From assembly GCA_944321885.1 (NCBI GenBank), contig CALUNB010000020.1, positions 1 to 42,695 on the forward strand: a stretch of DNA of 42,695 nt, given 5' to 3'. The stretch comes from an uncultured Bacteroidales bacterium. GTDB taxonomy: Bacteria > Bacteroidota > Bacteroidia > Bacteroidales > P3. This document shows, one piece after another, positions 16,741 through 25,455 of this stretch. The notes under the pieces were generated by a model. The model had not been told where the DNA came from, made no database searches, and saw only the letters and a list, made by a program, of their open reading frames with translations. Every line of letters starts with the position of its first letter. Position 1 is the stretch's first letter. A program made the position numbers and the translations under genes.

Positions 16741-18378
16741 ATGGCTTTGAATCTCAAACAAAACCTCTCCCAGAAGTTGATGCAGCGGCTTTCGCCCCAG
16801 CAGGTGCAGCTCATGAAACTGATGCAGGTGACAACCATGGACTTGGAACAGCGTATCAAGGAGGAATTGCAGGAAAATCCGGCCTTGGAGGAAGGCAACG
16901 GAGGCAAGGCGCAAGACGAGGTTTCCATTTCCCAGCTGAAAGACGGGCCGGAAGAGACGCATGCCAACGATGACGACAGCGCTTCCGATTCCCGTCTCGA
17001 TACCGGAGACGATGGAACGGGAGGCCCGGAAACCACTCCGGAAGATTTCGACCTCAATGATTATGTGGACAGGGACAGGGAGGATTACGCGTATAAGCTG
17101 AAATCGGACAACTATAGGGATCCTTCCGAGGAATACGAGAACCCGGTCCGCTTCAAGCAGGGATTCCAAGAACAGCTTCGCAACGAGTTGGGCATGTTGC
17201 CGCTCAGTCCGGTGCAAAAGCAAATCGGGGAGGTGATTATCGGGAATTTGGATGAGGATGGCTATCTGCAGCGCTCGGTGGAGGCCATGGTCAACGATAT
17301 GGCTTTCACACTCAATTTGATGGTGGAACCCGGGCAGGTAGAAGAGGTTTTGAGGAAAGTGCAAGGCTTGGAGCCTTCAGGCATCGGGGGCCGGGATTTG
17401 CGGGAGTGCCTGATGATCCAGGTCCGGAACAAGCTGGCCGATGCCCGGGAACATAAGGCGGGTTCAGAGGAAATTTCGGTCTTGCAGACGGCTTTGAAGG
17501 TCTTGGACAAATGCTTCGAGGAATTCGTCAAGCGGCAGTACGGGCGGATTGCCGAGCGTCTCAAAGTGGACGAGGAGGATTTGCGCGAGGCCATGGAGTT
17601 AATCAAGACCTTGGATCCCAAACCGGGTCAGAGCGGCATGGAATCGGCCATGCCGGCGGCTCCGACCTTGATACCGGATTTTTACCTGAGCAATGAGGAT
17701 GGGGAGTTGGTGCTGTTGCTCAACAACAAGAACGATCCGAGTTTGCGGGTGAACCCGTCCTACGAGCAGATGCTTTTGGAGTACGGCGACCAATCGGGGC
17801 TTGCTGCGAAGGAGGTTGCAGGGAATGCCCCTGTTCGAGACTCCCGTCAACGGGCTTTGGATGTGAAACGTCGTCAGACCAAGGAGGCCGCTTTGTTTGT
17901 CAAGCAGAAAATCGATTCGGCCCGTTGGTTCATGGAAATGATCCGCCAGCGCAAGGATACGATGTTGCGTATCATGCAAGCTGTTGTGGACTACCAGCAT
18001 GATTATTTCCTGGAAGGGGACATTACCAAATTGCGTCCCATGCGCTTGAAGGATATCGCCTCGATGGTTGGAATGGACATTTCGACGGTTTCGCGGGTGA
18101 TTAACAACAAATATATCCAGACCCATTTCGGGACGTTTTTGGTCAAGGAATTTTTCTCGCAATCGGTCGAAAAGGAAGACGGGGAAGAGATTTCGACCTC
18201 GCAAGTCAAGTCGGCTTTGCAGCATTTGGTCGATGCCGAGGACAAGCGGAACCCCTTGACCGATGACTATTTGGTGGAAGAGATGCGCAAGCAGGGCTTT
18301 GTACTGGCCCGTCGGACCGTGGCCAAGTACCGGGATGAATTGGGAATCCCGGTGGCTCGTTTGCGGAGGCAGTTGTAA
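16741..18378 (+). CDS. rpoN: RNA polymerase sigma-54 factor
   Basis: The 545-residue protein is the alternative sigma factor that recognises -24/-12 promoters and needs an AAA+ activator. Region I (residues 1-50) is Gln/Leu-rich (LKQNLSQKLMQRLSPQQVQLM), as needed for activator response. Region II (about 52-125) is acidic and low in complexity. The core-binding domain follows, then a helix-turn-helix at LKDIASMVGMDISTVSRVINN and the RpoN box ARRTVAKYRD at residues 523-532. The start is ATG 16741, the usual MALNLKQ position. It may be transcribed from its own box at 16709 or read through from the polysaccharide operon. No sigma-54 activator gene is in the window. Confidence 0.97.
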   Translation: MALNLKQNLSQKLMQRLSPQQVQLMKLMQVTTMDLEQRIKEELQENPALEEGNGGKAQDEVSISQLKDGPEETHANDDDSASDSRLDTGDDGTGGPETTPEDFDLNDYVDRDREDYAYKLKSDNYRDPSEEYENPVRFKQGFQEQLRNELGMLPLSPVQKQIGEVIIGNLDEDGYLQRSVEAMVNDMAFTLNLMVEPGQVEEVLRKVQGLEPSGIGGRDLRECLMIQVRNKLADAREHKAGSEEISVLQTALKVLDKCFEEFVKRQYGRIAERLKVDEEDLREAMELIKTLDPKPGQSGMESAMPAAPTLIPDFYLSNEDGELVLLLNNKNDPSLRVNPSYEQMLLEYGDQSGLAAKEVAGNAPVRDSRQRALDVKRRQTKEAALFVKQKIDSARWFMEMIRQRKDTMLRIMQAVVDYQHDYFLEGDITKLRPMRLKDIASMVGMDISTVSRVINNKYIQTHFGTFLVKEFFSQSVEKEDGEEISTSQVKSALQHLVDAEDKRNPLTDDYLVEEMRKQGFVLARRTVAKYRDELGIPVARLRRQL

Positions 18379-18463
18379 AATATTGTTTTGGGATTTCTGG
18401 TACTCTTAGAACTTGGATGGTGGCTTGATGCCCTTTGGGGAGCGAAATAGGATAAAAAGCATC

Positions 18464-21400
18464 ATGGAGGAAAATAAATCATTGGAAAACAAGGTTTCGA
18501 TTGAGGAAGGCGTGCTTGCGGACGTGAATGGAACAGATGGCGGTGATGGGCTCGCCACACCAGCGGTTCCGGTAAAAAAGAAGAAGCGGAAAATCTGGAA
18601 GGTTCTGAAAATCACTTTTATGACTTTGTTTTCGCTGATTCTCTTCCTGAGTTTGGCCGTGGCCGTCGTGATCAATTTCATTCTGACACCTGAAAAAGTG
18701 ACACCGCTTGTGCAAAAGATTGCCAACGAGCACTTGAACGCCCATGTGGAACTCGGGAGCGTGGACCTTGTCTTTTTTTCCACCTATCCTCGGGTTTCGC
18801 TTCAGGTGAAAGACGGTTTGCTGGTTTCCAAGGCCTTGAAAGACTCTTGTTTCGATAAGACCGATACCCTGATGCGTTTTGCCGATTGCAGGCTGACGGT
18901 GAACTTGGGGGCTTATTTGCGGCACAAGCGTCTTGTGGTCAGGAATCTGACTATCGACAGCGCCCGGCTTTACTTGTTTACCGACAAGGAAGGGCGTTCC
19001 AATTATGGCATCGGCAAGATTTCCCCGCTTGCGGATTCTTCTTTGGCTTCTTCGGATTTGGCGGAGAACCCGGTAAGCGAAGTGGATTCCGTGCTGGATT
19101 CGCTTGGGACGGTTCCTGATACGTCGGCGGTTTCCGATACCGTTTCCACGCCTTTGTTCCGGGGCATCCATGTGCGATCCTTGGTCCTGAACGATGCCTA
19201 TGTCTATTTCGACGACCGTTCCAACCGGATCTATGGCCGGGTGGAAGGGGCGAATCTGAAAGCCCGGCTCAGCCTATCCAAGCCGGTTTCGCGCTTGAAA
19301 TTGGATTTCAACAATAAAAATGTGCTGTTCTGGCAGGATGACGAACTTTTGCTCAACAAGGTTTCGTTGGGTTTGAAAACGGGCATCGATATCAATTCCG
19401 ATTCCTCCCTCTATCATTTGCGGGGCGCTGTCTTGAAAATCAATGATATAGGATTCGCTGCCAAGGGGGATTTCCATCTCGATACCGCTACACGCGACAT
19501 TACGATGGATTTGGGCTTCGGCCTGCGGACTCCCTCGCTCAAGGACGTGCTGGCGTTGATTCCCGAAAGCGTGTTGAAAAAGACCGATGTGGATGCCGAG
19601 GGCGAAGTGAGCCTGGGCGGGAAGCTGCAAGGGGTTTACGGGAGCGGGAAAATGCCGGAAGCTTCCTTGAAAATCAGAGTCAAGAACGGGGCGGCGCATT
19701 ATGCGGGAATGCCTTACGGGATAGATACGCTCACCTTGGATTTTGACGCGTTCGTGGATGTGGGCAAACGTAAGGATTCATATGCCAACTTGAAGATTTT
19801 CCGTTTGAAAGCCATGGATGTGGATGTGTTGGCCACTTGCAAGATAGAACATTTGCTGACCGATCCGGTGGTGAGCCTGAGCACGGACACGAAAGTGGAT
19901 TTGTCGGTCTTGTCGAAGATTTTTCCATTCCAGCCCGGGGTGGCGATGGGTGGAATCCTGGATGCCGATTTGGAGGGAAATTTCAAGTGGGAGGATATCC
20001 GGCGGCAGGATTACGGCCATATTGCCATGAAGGGGAATCTGGATTTGAGCCAGGTGTTTTTGAACGATACGTCCAAGGATTTTTCCGCCAAGGCGGATGC
20101 CACCTTCAAGTTCCAGGGCGACCGCTATTTAGGAGGAAATCTCACAATAAACCGTTTGCAGTGGGACGGCCCGGTCCTGAAGGCCCGTATGGATACTTTG
20201 CGGGTCCGTGCCTTGACCGCACCTCCCAAGGATTCGGGGCATGTAGCCTTGTTGACGGCGGACATCCGTTTCCAGAAGTTTTTTGCCAGGTTGGGTGATT
20301 CTTTGATTTTCTGGAACACGTTTACCGATGCCAAAGCCACGTTGAAACCGCATCCCAAGAATCCTCGCCGGGCTTATGTGCTTTTCGATTTCGAAACTGA
20401 CACGATTTACGCCCGTTTGGGAGAGGCGCAGGCCCGTTTGCGGAAAGGGGTCATCCATGTGGATTTGACCCATTTGAAGGATTCGATTTGGTATCCCAAG
20501 GCGAACATCGATTTCCGGAAAGCGGTGTTCATTGTGCCTGATTTCGGGAAACCTTTGCGTTTCAACCGATTGAAGGCGAGTTTGGATGGCGGGGATGTAA
20601 AAATCCAAAGGGCCAATCTGAGGATGGGGCGTTCCCAATTGACTATCAAAGGTTCTTTTGAAAAGCTTTGGAAGGTCTTTTTCAAAGGGGAAACCTTGAA
20701 AGCCCAAGTGACTATCAAATCGAAGATGCTGGACTGCAACCAGTTGATTAATTCCATTGCCAAGCCTGTGGACAGTTCGGTCCAGAACTTGGCTGTGGTG
20801 GACGCTGCGGCCGAAGCCAAGGAGGAGGCCTTGGATGCCGCCGTGGAAAACCAGAGCCAGGAGACTGTTGTCCAAGATACGTTGGAGGAAGTTGCTTTGT
20901 TTTTGGTTCCCGACCGTTTGGACTTGAAACTGAATCTGGATGCTAAGAAGGTGATTTACGACCGCATGGTCTTCGAGAACATCAAAGGGAAGGCTGTGCT
21001 GCGGAACCGGGCGCTGAACTTGCGCAAGCTGGATTTGGAGGCCATGGGGGCGAAGATGAAGCTGAGCATGGTTTATGCCACGCCTACGCCCAAGATGGCC
21101 GACGCAGGTTTTGATTTGGATATCCAGGATATACAAATCGAGAAGTTGGTAGAGTTCATTCCCGCTTTGGATTCAACCTTGCCGATGTTGCGTTCATTCC
21201 GGGGAACGGTGGACGTGGAAACCGAGATGTCGGCCCGTTTGGACTCGAATATGACCATTTTGTTGCCCTCTTTGACAGCGGCTTTGCGTTTGCATGGCGA
21301 ACAGTTGGTGCTGCTCGATGGGGAGACTTTTGCCGAGATTTCCAAACTTTTGATGTTCAAGAACAAGGAACGGAACATGATTGACAGTATTTCGGCTGTG

Positions 21401-21817
21401 GTGACGATTCAGGACGGGGAGGTCACGGTTTATCCTTTCCAAATCGAAATTGACCGCTACCGGGTGGCCGTGGGTGGACATCAGGACTTGGCCATGAATT
21501 TCAATTACCATATTTCGGTTTTGAAATCCCCGATTCCGTTCCGTTTGGGTATCAATGTACAGGGGAATCCGGACAAGATGAAATTCGGCTTGGGCAAGGC
21601 ATTGTACAAGGATTCTTTCACGCCGGCCGAAATCCGCAAGGTGGACAGTGCCCGTTTGGATTTAGGGCGCCAGATTGTGGGCCAGTTCGAGGGATGGATG
21701 AACCGGGAACGCCGGGTTATCCGCCGGGTGGATTTCCCGGTGGTTCCGGTGGAGGCGGTGCCGGGGGATTCAGTGCGGAATCCGGCCGGAACCCCGCCTG
21801 AGGCCGCCATCCGATGA
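18464..21817 (+). CDS. AsmA-like envelope protein
   Basis: The 1117-residue protein starts with a short cytoplasmic part rich in acidic residues, then a Lys-rich KKKKRK and one transmembrane helix (about residues 45-70). A long beta-rich periplasmic body follows with repeated AsmA-type units (LTPEKVTPLVQKIANEHLNA at its start, then many short strand pairs). AsmA-like proteins (AsmA, TamB, YhdP) are thought to act in phospholipid transport or membrane assembly between inner and outer membrane. ATG 18464 was chosen; an ATG at 18428 and a TTG at 18413 are alternatives. The C-terminus ends in a Pro/Ala-rich tail. It follows rpoN by 85 nt. Confidence 0.85.
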   Translation: MEENKSLENKVSIEEGVLADVNGTDGGDGLATPAVPVKKKKRKIWKVLKITFMTLFSLILFLSLAVAVVINFILTPEKVTPLVQKIANEHLNAHVELGSVDLVFFSTYPRVSLQVKDGLLVSKALKDSCFDKTDTLMRFADCRLTVNLGAYLRHKRLVVRNLTIDSARLYLFTDKEGRSNYGIGKISPLADSSLASSDLAENPVSEVDSVLDSLGTVPDTSAVSDTVSTPLFRGIHVRSLVLNDAYVYFDDRSNRIYGRVEGANLKARLSLSKPVSRLKLDFNNKNVLFWQDDELLLNKVSLGLKTGIDINSDSSLYHLRGAVLKINDIGFAAKGDFHLDTATRDITMDLGFGLRTPSLKDVLALIPESVLKKTDVDAEGEVSLGGKLQGVYGSGKMPEASLKIRVKNGAAHYAGMPYGIDTLTLDFDAFVDVGKRKDSYANLKIFRLKAMDVDVLATCKIEHLLTDPVVSLSTDTKVDLSVLSKIFPFQPGVAMGGILDADLEGNFKWEDIRRQDYGHIAMKGNLDLSQVFLNDTSKDFSAKADATFKFQGDRYLGGNLTINRLQWDGPVLKARMDTLRVRALTAPPKDSGHVALLTADIRFQKFFARLGDSLIFWNTFTDAKATLKPHPKNPRRAYVLFDFETDTIYARLGEAQARLRKGVIHVDLTHLKDSIWYPKANIDFRKAVFIVPDFGKPLRFNRLKASLDGGDVKIQRANLRMGRSQLTIKGSFEKLWKVFFKGETLKAQVTIKSKMLDCNQLINSIAKPVDSSVQNLAVVDAAAEAKEEALDAAVENQSQETVVQDTLEEVALFLVPDRLDLKLNLDAKKVIYDRMVFENIKGKAVLRNRALNLRKLDLEAMGAKMKLSMVYATPTPKMADAGFDLDIQDIQIEKLVEFIPALDSTLPMLRSFRGTVDVETEMSARLDSNMTILLPSLTAALRLHGEQLVLLDGETFAEISKLLMFKNKERNMIDSISAVVTIQDGEVTVYPFQIEIDRYRVAVGGHQDLAMNFNYHISVLKSPIPFRLGINVQGNPDKMKFGLGKALYKDSFTPAEIRKVDSARLDLGRQIVGQFEGWMNRERRVIRRVDFPVVPVEAVPGDSVRNPAGTPPEAAIR

Positions 21818-21934
21818 GAATTTATCCACAATCTATGAACAATGGTTGATAAGTTAAATTACTGTTGTTCATCGTTTTGTTGCTTATTTAAGAAAATAGG
21901 GTTCGAAAAAGTAGGACAATTCAAAAATCTTCCC

Positions 21935-21942
21935 TATCTTTG
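21935..21942 (+). promoter_or_regulatory. -7 box (TATCTTTG) for rplU-rpmA
   Basis: TATCTTTG is a consensus Bacteroidota -7 box, 30 nt before the rplU ATG. Confidence 0.65.
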
Positions 21943-21972
21943 CGCCCCTGTTTGAGAAAATATTATAGAGAT

Positions 21973-22281
21973 ATGTACGCTATTGTTGATATCGCCGGTC
22001 AACAAATCAAGGTTCAGGAAAACCAGAAAGTCATTGTTAACCGGTTAGCCGCCAATGAAGGTGACAGTGTGGAATTCGACAAGGTATTGTTGAAAGACAA
22101 TGACGGTCAAGTGGAAGTGGGTATGCCTACCCTTGCCGGGGCCAAGGTGAGCGCGAAAGTTTTGGCTCATGTGAAAGGTGACAAGGTGATTATCTTCAAG
22201 AAGAAGAGAAGGAAAGGCTATCAGAAGAGGACGGGTTTCCGCGCTTCTTTGACCCAGATTCAAATCGAGAAGATTGCCTAA
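21973..22281 (+). CDS. rplU: 50S ribosomal protein L21
   Basis: The 102-residue product is a usual L21, starting MYAIVDIAGQQIKVQENQKV and with the conserved KVIIFKKKRRKGYQKRTGFR block. It binds 23S rRNA in the large subunit. The start is ATG 21973. It is followed 40 nt later by rpmA, the universal L21-L27 pair, probably driven by the TATCTTTG box just upstream. Confidence 0.98.
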   Translation: MYAIVDIAGQQIKVQENQKVIVNRLAANEGDSVEFDKVLLKDNDGQVEVGMPTLAGAKVSAKVLAHVKGDKVIIFKKKRRKGYQKRTGFRASLTQIQIEKIA

Positions 22282-22321
22282 GGCATATAACGGAGTTTGT
22301 AATTTTTAACAGGATAGGACA

Positions 22322-22585
22322 ATGGCACATAAAAAAGGCGTCGGTAGTTCCGATAACGGTCGTGAGTCAGAAAGCAAACGCTTGGGCGTGAAAATTTTCG
22401 GCGGGCAAGCCGTTACTGCCGGCAATATTATTGTACGTCAACGCGGAACCAAGTATCATCCGGGCCGTAATGTAGGCTTGGGCAAGGACCATACCATTTT
22501 TGCCTTGGTTGACGGCGTGGTAGCCTTCAAACGCAACCGGGAAACGGGACGTCCGTTTGTTTCCGTGATTCCGGCCGAAAGCTAA
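22322..22585 (+). CDS. rpmA: 50S ribosomal protein L27
   Basis: The 87-residue product is L27, with the start [10 protein letters not shown], then [18 protein letters not shown] and the [15 protein letters not shown] block. The N-terminal tail reaches the peptidyl-transferase centre. Residue 11 is Asp, whereas family members known to me have Lys or Arg at this place. No cleavable N-terminal extension, as in Firmicutes L27, is present. It is the second gene of the rplU operon, followed by a strong terminator. Confidence 0.97.
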   Translation: MAHKKGVGSSDNGRESESKRLGVKIFGGQAVTAGNIIVRQRGTKYHPGRNVGLGKDHTIFALVDGVVAFKRNRETGRPFVSVIPAES

Positions 22586-22688
22586 GAGCGGCTTCCGGAT
22601 AGGTGTTGCCCTGGATTATTTGGGGTGCACCTGTTTTTGACGTAGGTTTTTGTAATTGCATCTGTTTTTAAAGTTTTAGTTTTTGGGG

Positions 22689-22716
22689 AGGGCGACCGGA
22701 AGGCCGCCCTTTTTTT
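22689..22716 (+). terminator. Rho-independent terminator of rplU-rpmA
   Basis: The arms AGGGCGACC and GGCCGCCCT flank a GGAA loop and are followed by a T-run. There is one A-C mismatch in the stem. Confidence 0.85.
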
Positions 22717-22968
22717 ATTCTTGGACTTCGGGTTGCATGCAATGGAGGCCTCGATTTTTATCGGCTGGGTTTTGTTCCTTTGGAGTGTTTTGTTTTTAGA
22801 AATCTATTTCTTGGTTTTTGACGGATGATGATGGTGCGGGGTGATTTTTTGCGGAGCGTTTTACGGATATAGTGTTACCAGAGACCTGATTGGATAGAGT
22901 GGCTATGAATGAAACAAGGGCCTTTAGGATTTAAGGTTTGTTTGTGGCGTCCTTTTATGAAAAGTGCA

Positions 22969-23159
22969 GGTCTCTAAGCAAGAAACCTGCACCTTTCAGA
23001 GAACAAAGGTGGATATATTTTGTTTTCTGACAAAATTTTAGACGCAGCACATTTTCAATTCGGACTGTCGCCTCTTCCCCTCTGGCACGGAGGAAATTCT
23101 GTATAGTGTATATTATCAATGATATAAAAATCAATATGGAGGTTTCTTGCTTAGAGACC
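22969..23159. repeat. 191-bp element D with perfect 20-bp terminal inverted repeats
   Basis: The left arm GGTCTCTAAGCAAGAAACCT (22969-22988) is exactly complementary to 23140-23159. The 151 bp between hold no clear ORF. The left arm also forms a separate local hairpin, GTGCAGGT (22964-22971) with ACCTGCAC (22985-22992). No target-site duplication was seen. It may be a small non-autonomous insertion or a structured leader RNA. It lies in the gene-poor stretch 22717-23135. Confidence 0.7.
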
Positions 23160-23300
23160 GGTAGTTATGGGCTTTATTGCCATAGGAATCGGGGAAGACA
23201 GCTAATTGGGAGATATGTGGATTTGATTGAAGGGAAAAAGATTTTGCTGTCTACAGAGGATGGTGGTCGATTGGGAATTGTTCAACTCGTAAATAATTAG
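23136..23300 (+). CDS. Small hypothetical protein beginning at an inverted repeat
   Basis: The 54-residue product is not recognised (start MEVSCLETGSYGLYC, end LGIVQLVNN). The ATG at 23136 directly precedes the right arm of the 191-bp inverted-repeat element, so the first eight residues are encoded by the repeat. A GTG at 23106 is an alternative start. The body RYVDLIEGKKILLSTEDGG looks like a small beta-rich domain. It may be the remnant of a longer gene cut by the element. It is followed 2 nt later by another small ORF. Confidence 0.35.
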   Translation: MEVSCLETGSYGLYCHRNRGRQLIGRYVDLIEGKKILLSTEDGGRLGIVQLVNN

Positions 23301-23302
23301 AT

Positions 23303-23551
23303 ATGGCTATTAAAGATCAGTGTAAGAAATGCAGATTGTATGGGATTGGCAAATGTTCAGAGCCTGCATTTAGCCCTTTAATAATATTTTGCCTGAGTAG
23401 TAGTGGATTGGGGCTCCAGCCCCGACATGTCTATTCGGGCAATTGTTTTGTATATTATGGCAAGTTTTTTGTACGATGTGGTGTGCCCATGTTGTTTCCT
23501 GGACAGTATGTTTCGGGCGAAATTCACTTATGTCTGTGTTCCACTTGGTAA
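23303..23551 (+). CDS. Small Cys-rich hypothetical protein
   Basis: The 82-residue product is not recognised. Its N-terminus KDQCKKCRLYGIGKCSE has Cys pairs that suggest metal binding. From about residue 22 the sequence is hydrophobic and Cys-rich and may be out of frame. A perfect hairpin GGGGCT-CC-AGCCCC lies within it, near 23408. It starts 2 nt after the preceding small ORF. It could be a real small gene with a frameshift. Confidence 0.3.
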   Translation: MAIKDQCKKCRLYGIGKCSEPAFSPLIIFCLSSSGLGLQPRHVYSGNCFVYYGKFFVRCGVPMLFPGQYVSGEIHLCLCSTW

Positions 23552-23651
23552 TCCATGTGGAGGGCGGAGATACGATTGAGCTGGAAGCATCTGGCAAATT
23601 CCTTTTTTCTTTGCAAGAAAATCCCAATCCATAGAGATACTCTTTTATGCC

Positions 23652-25193
23652 ATGAAATCAATAGGTTTGAAAATTGTCTTGGGTTTTGCGTTCCTTTTCA
23701 CGGTGTCATGCTCCAAGGATAAGGCCGGTTATGAGGCTTTGGTACCTGCCGATGCCTCTTTTGTCGTTGCTGTCGATGTGAAATCGGTTCTCGGGAAGAG
23801 CCGGATTTGGCAGAATCCCCGGGTGAAAGCGGAGATAGAAGGGGCAGTGGAAAACGGGGCTTCCTTGGTGGGGCAACTGTTGAAATTCGGAATCAAAAAT
23901 CCGGAGATTTCCGGTGTTGATTTTGTCAAGGATGTCTATGTGTTTGAAAGCGGGATTTTCCCAGACGAAACGCTGTTTGCCTTTGCGGTAAAGAAACCCA
24001 AGCGTCTCCGTATGTTGTTGGAGAAAAGCGGGGAAATGAGCGAAATCAAGGAGTCCGGAGGACGCGTTTGGGCCGAATTTCCCCAAGGAGTTTTCCTTTT
24101 CGATGATACCCGGGGCCTGTTCGTTTCCCGTCAGGAGGGGGAAGCCTTGCCGGAAGATGAGCTCTGGGCCCTGTTTTCACAAGGCCGGGAGGAAAGTTTT
24201 GCGGGAAGCCCCTATTTCCGGTATTTGGAGTCGGGAAATGATATGGGGCTTTTGCTTACCATGGAGTATGTCAAGGATGAATTTCCCGATTTAGACTTAG
24301 AGGAACTTGCGAAAGATAATGGCTGGGAGGAAGACCTTGCAGGGGATGGTTTTGGGGAGTATTACGTTTATGCTGGCTTGGATTTCGGGAAGAAGGAAAT
24401 GGGGATTAGTTTGGAATACATCCCTTTGAACCCGAAAACGGAAGAATACATGGAACAGGTTTTCAGAGGATTGGAACCGATAAAAGGCCGTTATCTTCCT
24501 TCCTTGGGGGCGGATGTGGTCGCTTTTGCCACTTGGGGGATGGATGGGGACGGTTGGCTGTCGCAATTGGAGCGTATGCCTCGTTTTGAGACGATGAAGG
24601 CCCGCCTGCCTGCCGTGTCCAAGTTGGCCTCCTTGAAAGGAGACTGCCTTTTGAGCCTCTCGTCTTCCTCTTTGCTCCCCGGTCTTACTTGCTTGGCACA
24701 GGCTCCGGACTCTGGAGGCTTGGATTTCTTGGACGAATATTTGGGCGGGATTCCTTTGGATTCCAATCGTTACAAGGCGAAGAAAGGGCCTCTTCCGGTG
24801 TATTACGGGTGGGAAGAGGAAACTTTGTACTTGGGGACTTCATCTTCCGTGGACGCAGCGGTGGAATCTTCCGGACAGTTTACTGATAAATTCCCTTGGG
24901 CGGAAAAAGCCGAAGGCTGCTGCTTTTATCTGGGCTTTGATGCCGAGACTGCCATGCCGCTTTTGTCATCGGACATTTTGCAGACACTCGGGTTTGTGGA
25001 TGAATATTTTTTGGAAAATGCGGCTCTCGTTCAGGAAATTTTTGAGCAAACGGGCATGGGCTACATGGAGTTTATGTGCTTGAAACCGTTTCATTTCAGC
25101 TTGGTTTTCCATGTTGCGGAGGGGCAATCCAATCCCTTTGCCCTCTTGTGCGATTATGTCTTTGGTACGGTTTTGGTTCCGGTGGAGTCCTGA
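23652..25193 (+). CDS. DUF4836-like lipoprotein
   Basis: The 513-residue product has a signal peptide with lipobox FTVSC (Cys20), so it is a lipoprotein. The opening YEALVPADASFVVAVDVKSVL and the repeated layout of two related alpha/beta halves resemble the Bacteroidota DUF4836 family, whose function is unknown. LGADVVAFATWGMDGDG and AEGCCFYLGFDAETAMPLLS lie in the second half. The predicted location is the periplasmic or outer-membrane face. It stands alone; the nearest downstream gene is on the other strand. Confidence 0.65.
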   Translation: MKSIGLKIVLGFAFLFTVSCSKDKAGYEALVPADASFVVAVDVKSVLGKSRIWQNPRVKAEIEGAVENGASLVGQLLKFGIKNPEISGVDFVKDVYVFESGIFPDETLFAFAVKKPKRLRMLLEKSGEMSEIKESGGRVWAEFPQGVFLFDDTRGLFVSRQEGEALPEDELWALFSQGREESFAGSPYFRYLESGNDMGLLLTMEYVKDEFPDLDLEELAKDNGWEEDLAGDGFGEYYVYAGLDFGKKEMGISLEYIPLNPKTEEYMEQVFRGLEPIKGRYLPSLGADVVAFATWGMDGDGWLSQLERMPRFETMKARLPAVSKLASLKGDCLLSLSSSSLLPGLTCLAQAPDSGGLDFLDEYLGGIPLDSNRYKAKKGPLPVYYGWEEETLYLGTSSSVDAAVESSGQFTDKFPWAEKAEGCCFYLGFDAETAMPLLSSDILQTLGFVDEYFLENAALVQEIFEQTGMGYMEFMCLKPFHFSLVFHVAEGQSNPFALLCDYVFGTVLVPVES

Positions 25194-25311
25194 GTTTTTG
25201 GAGGTTATCAGCCTCAATGTATTGAGAATTTCATCATCATCTTCTTCTTTACGCATTGCAAAATGCTGCCCGAAGCTTTGTTCCGGTTCGGTTTTGTGCG
25301 TTTGCTAGCAG

Positions 25312-25408
25312 GAGGGTGGCTCAAAAGATGATTTTCAACAAAGAATCCCCGATAGGACACATTCTAACGCGGATTCTCTTTTGGAAAACTGACTTTGGGG
25401 TCACCCTC
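25312..25408. repeat. 97-bp palindromic element B, copy 1
   Basis: It begins GAGGGTGGCTCAAAAG and ends CTTTGGGGTCACCCTC, so the ends are inverted repeats. It shares most of its interior with 33161-33259, including CCCGATAGGACACATT. It lies in the 262-bp gap between the DUF4836-like and BACON genes, with nothing else recognised. Confidence 0.85.
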
Positions 25409-25455
25409 GTTTCTAAGAATCGATAATTCCTAAGGAGTGCCGGATTGCTTTCCCC

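Noticed and set aside
21822..21830. Perfect DnaA box TTATCCACA upstream of rplU, as a possible origin
   Set aside because: It is a single box without a cluster of further boxes or origin-type neighbours.
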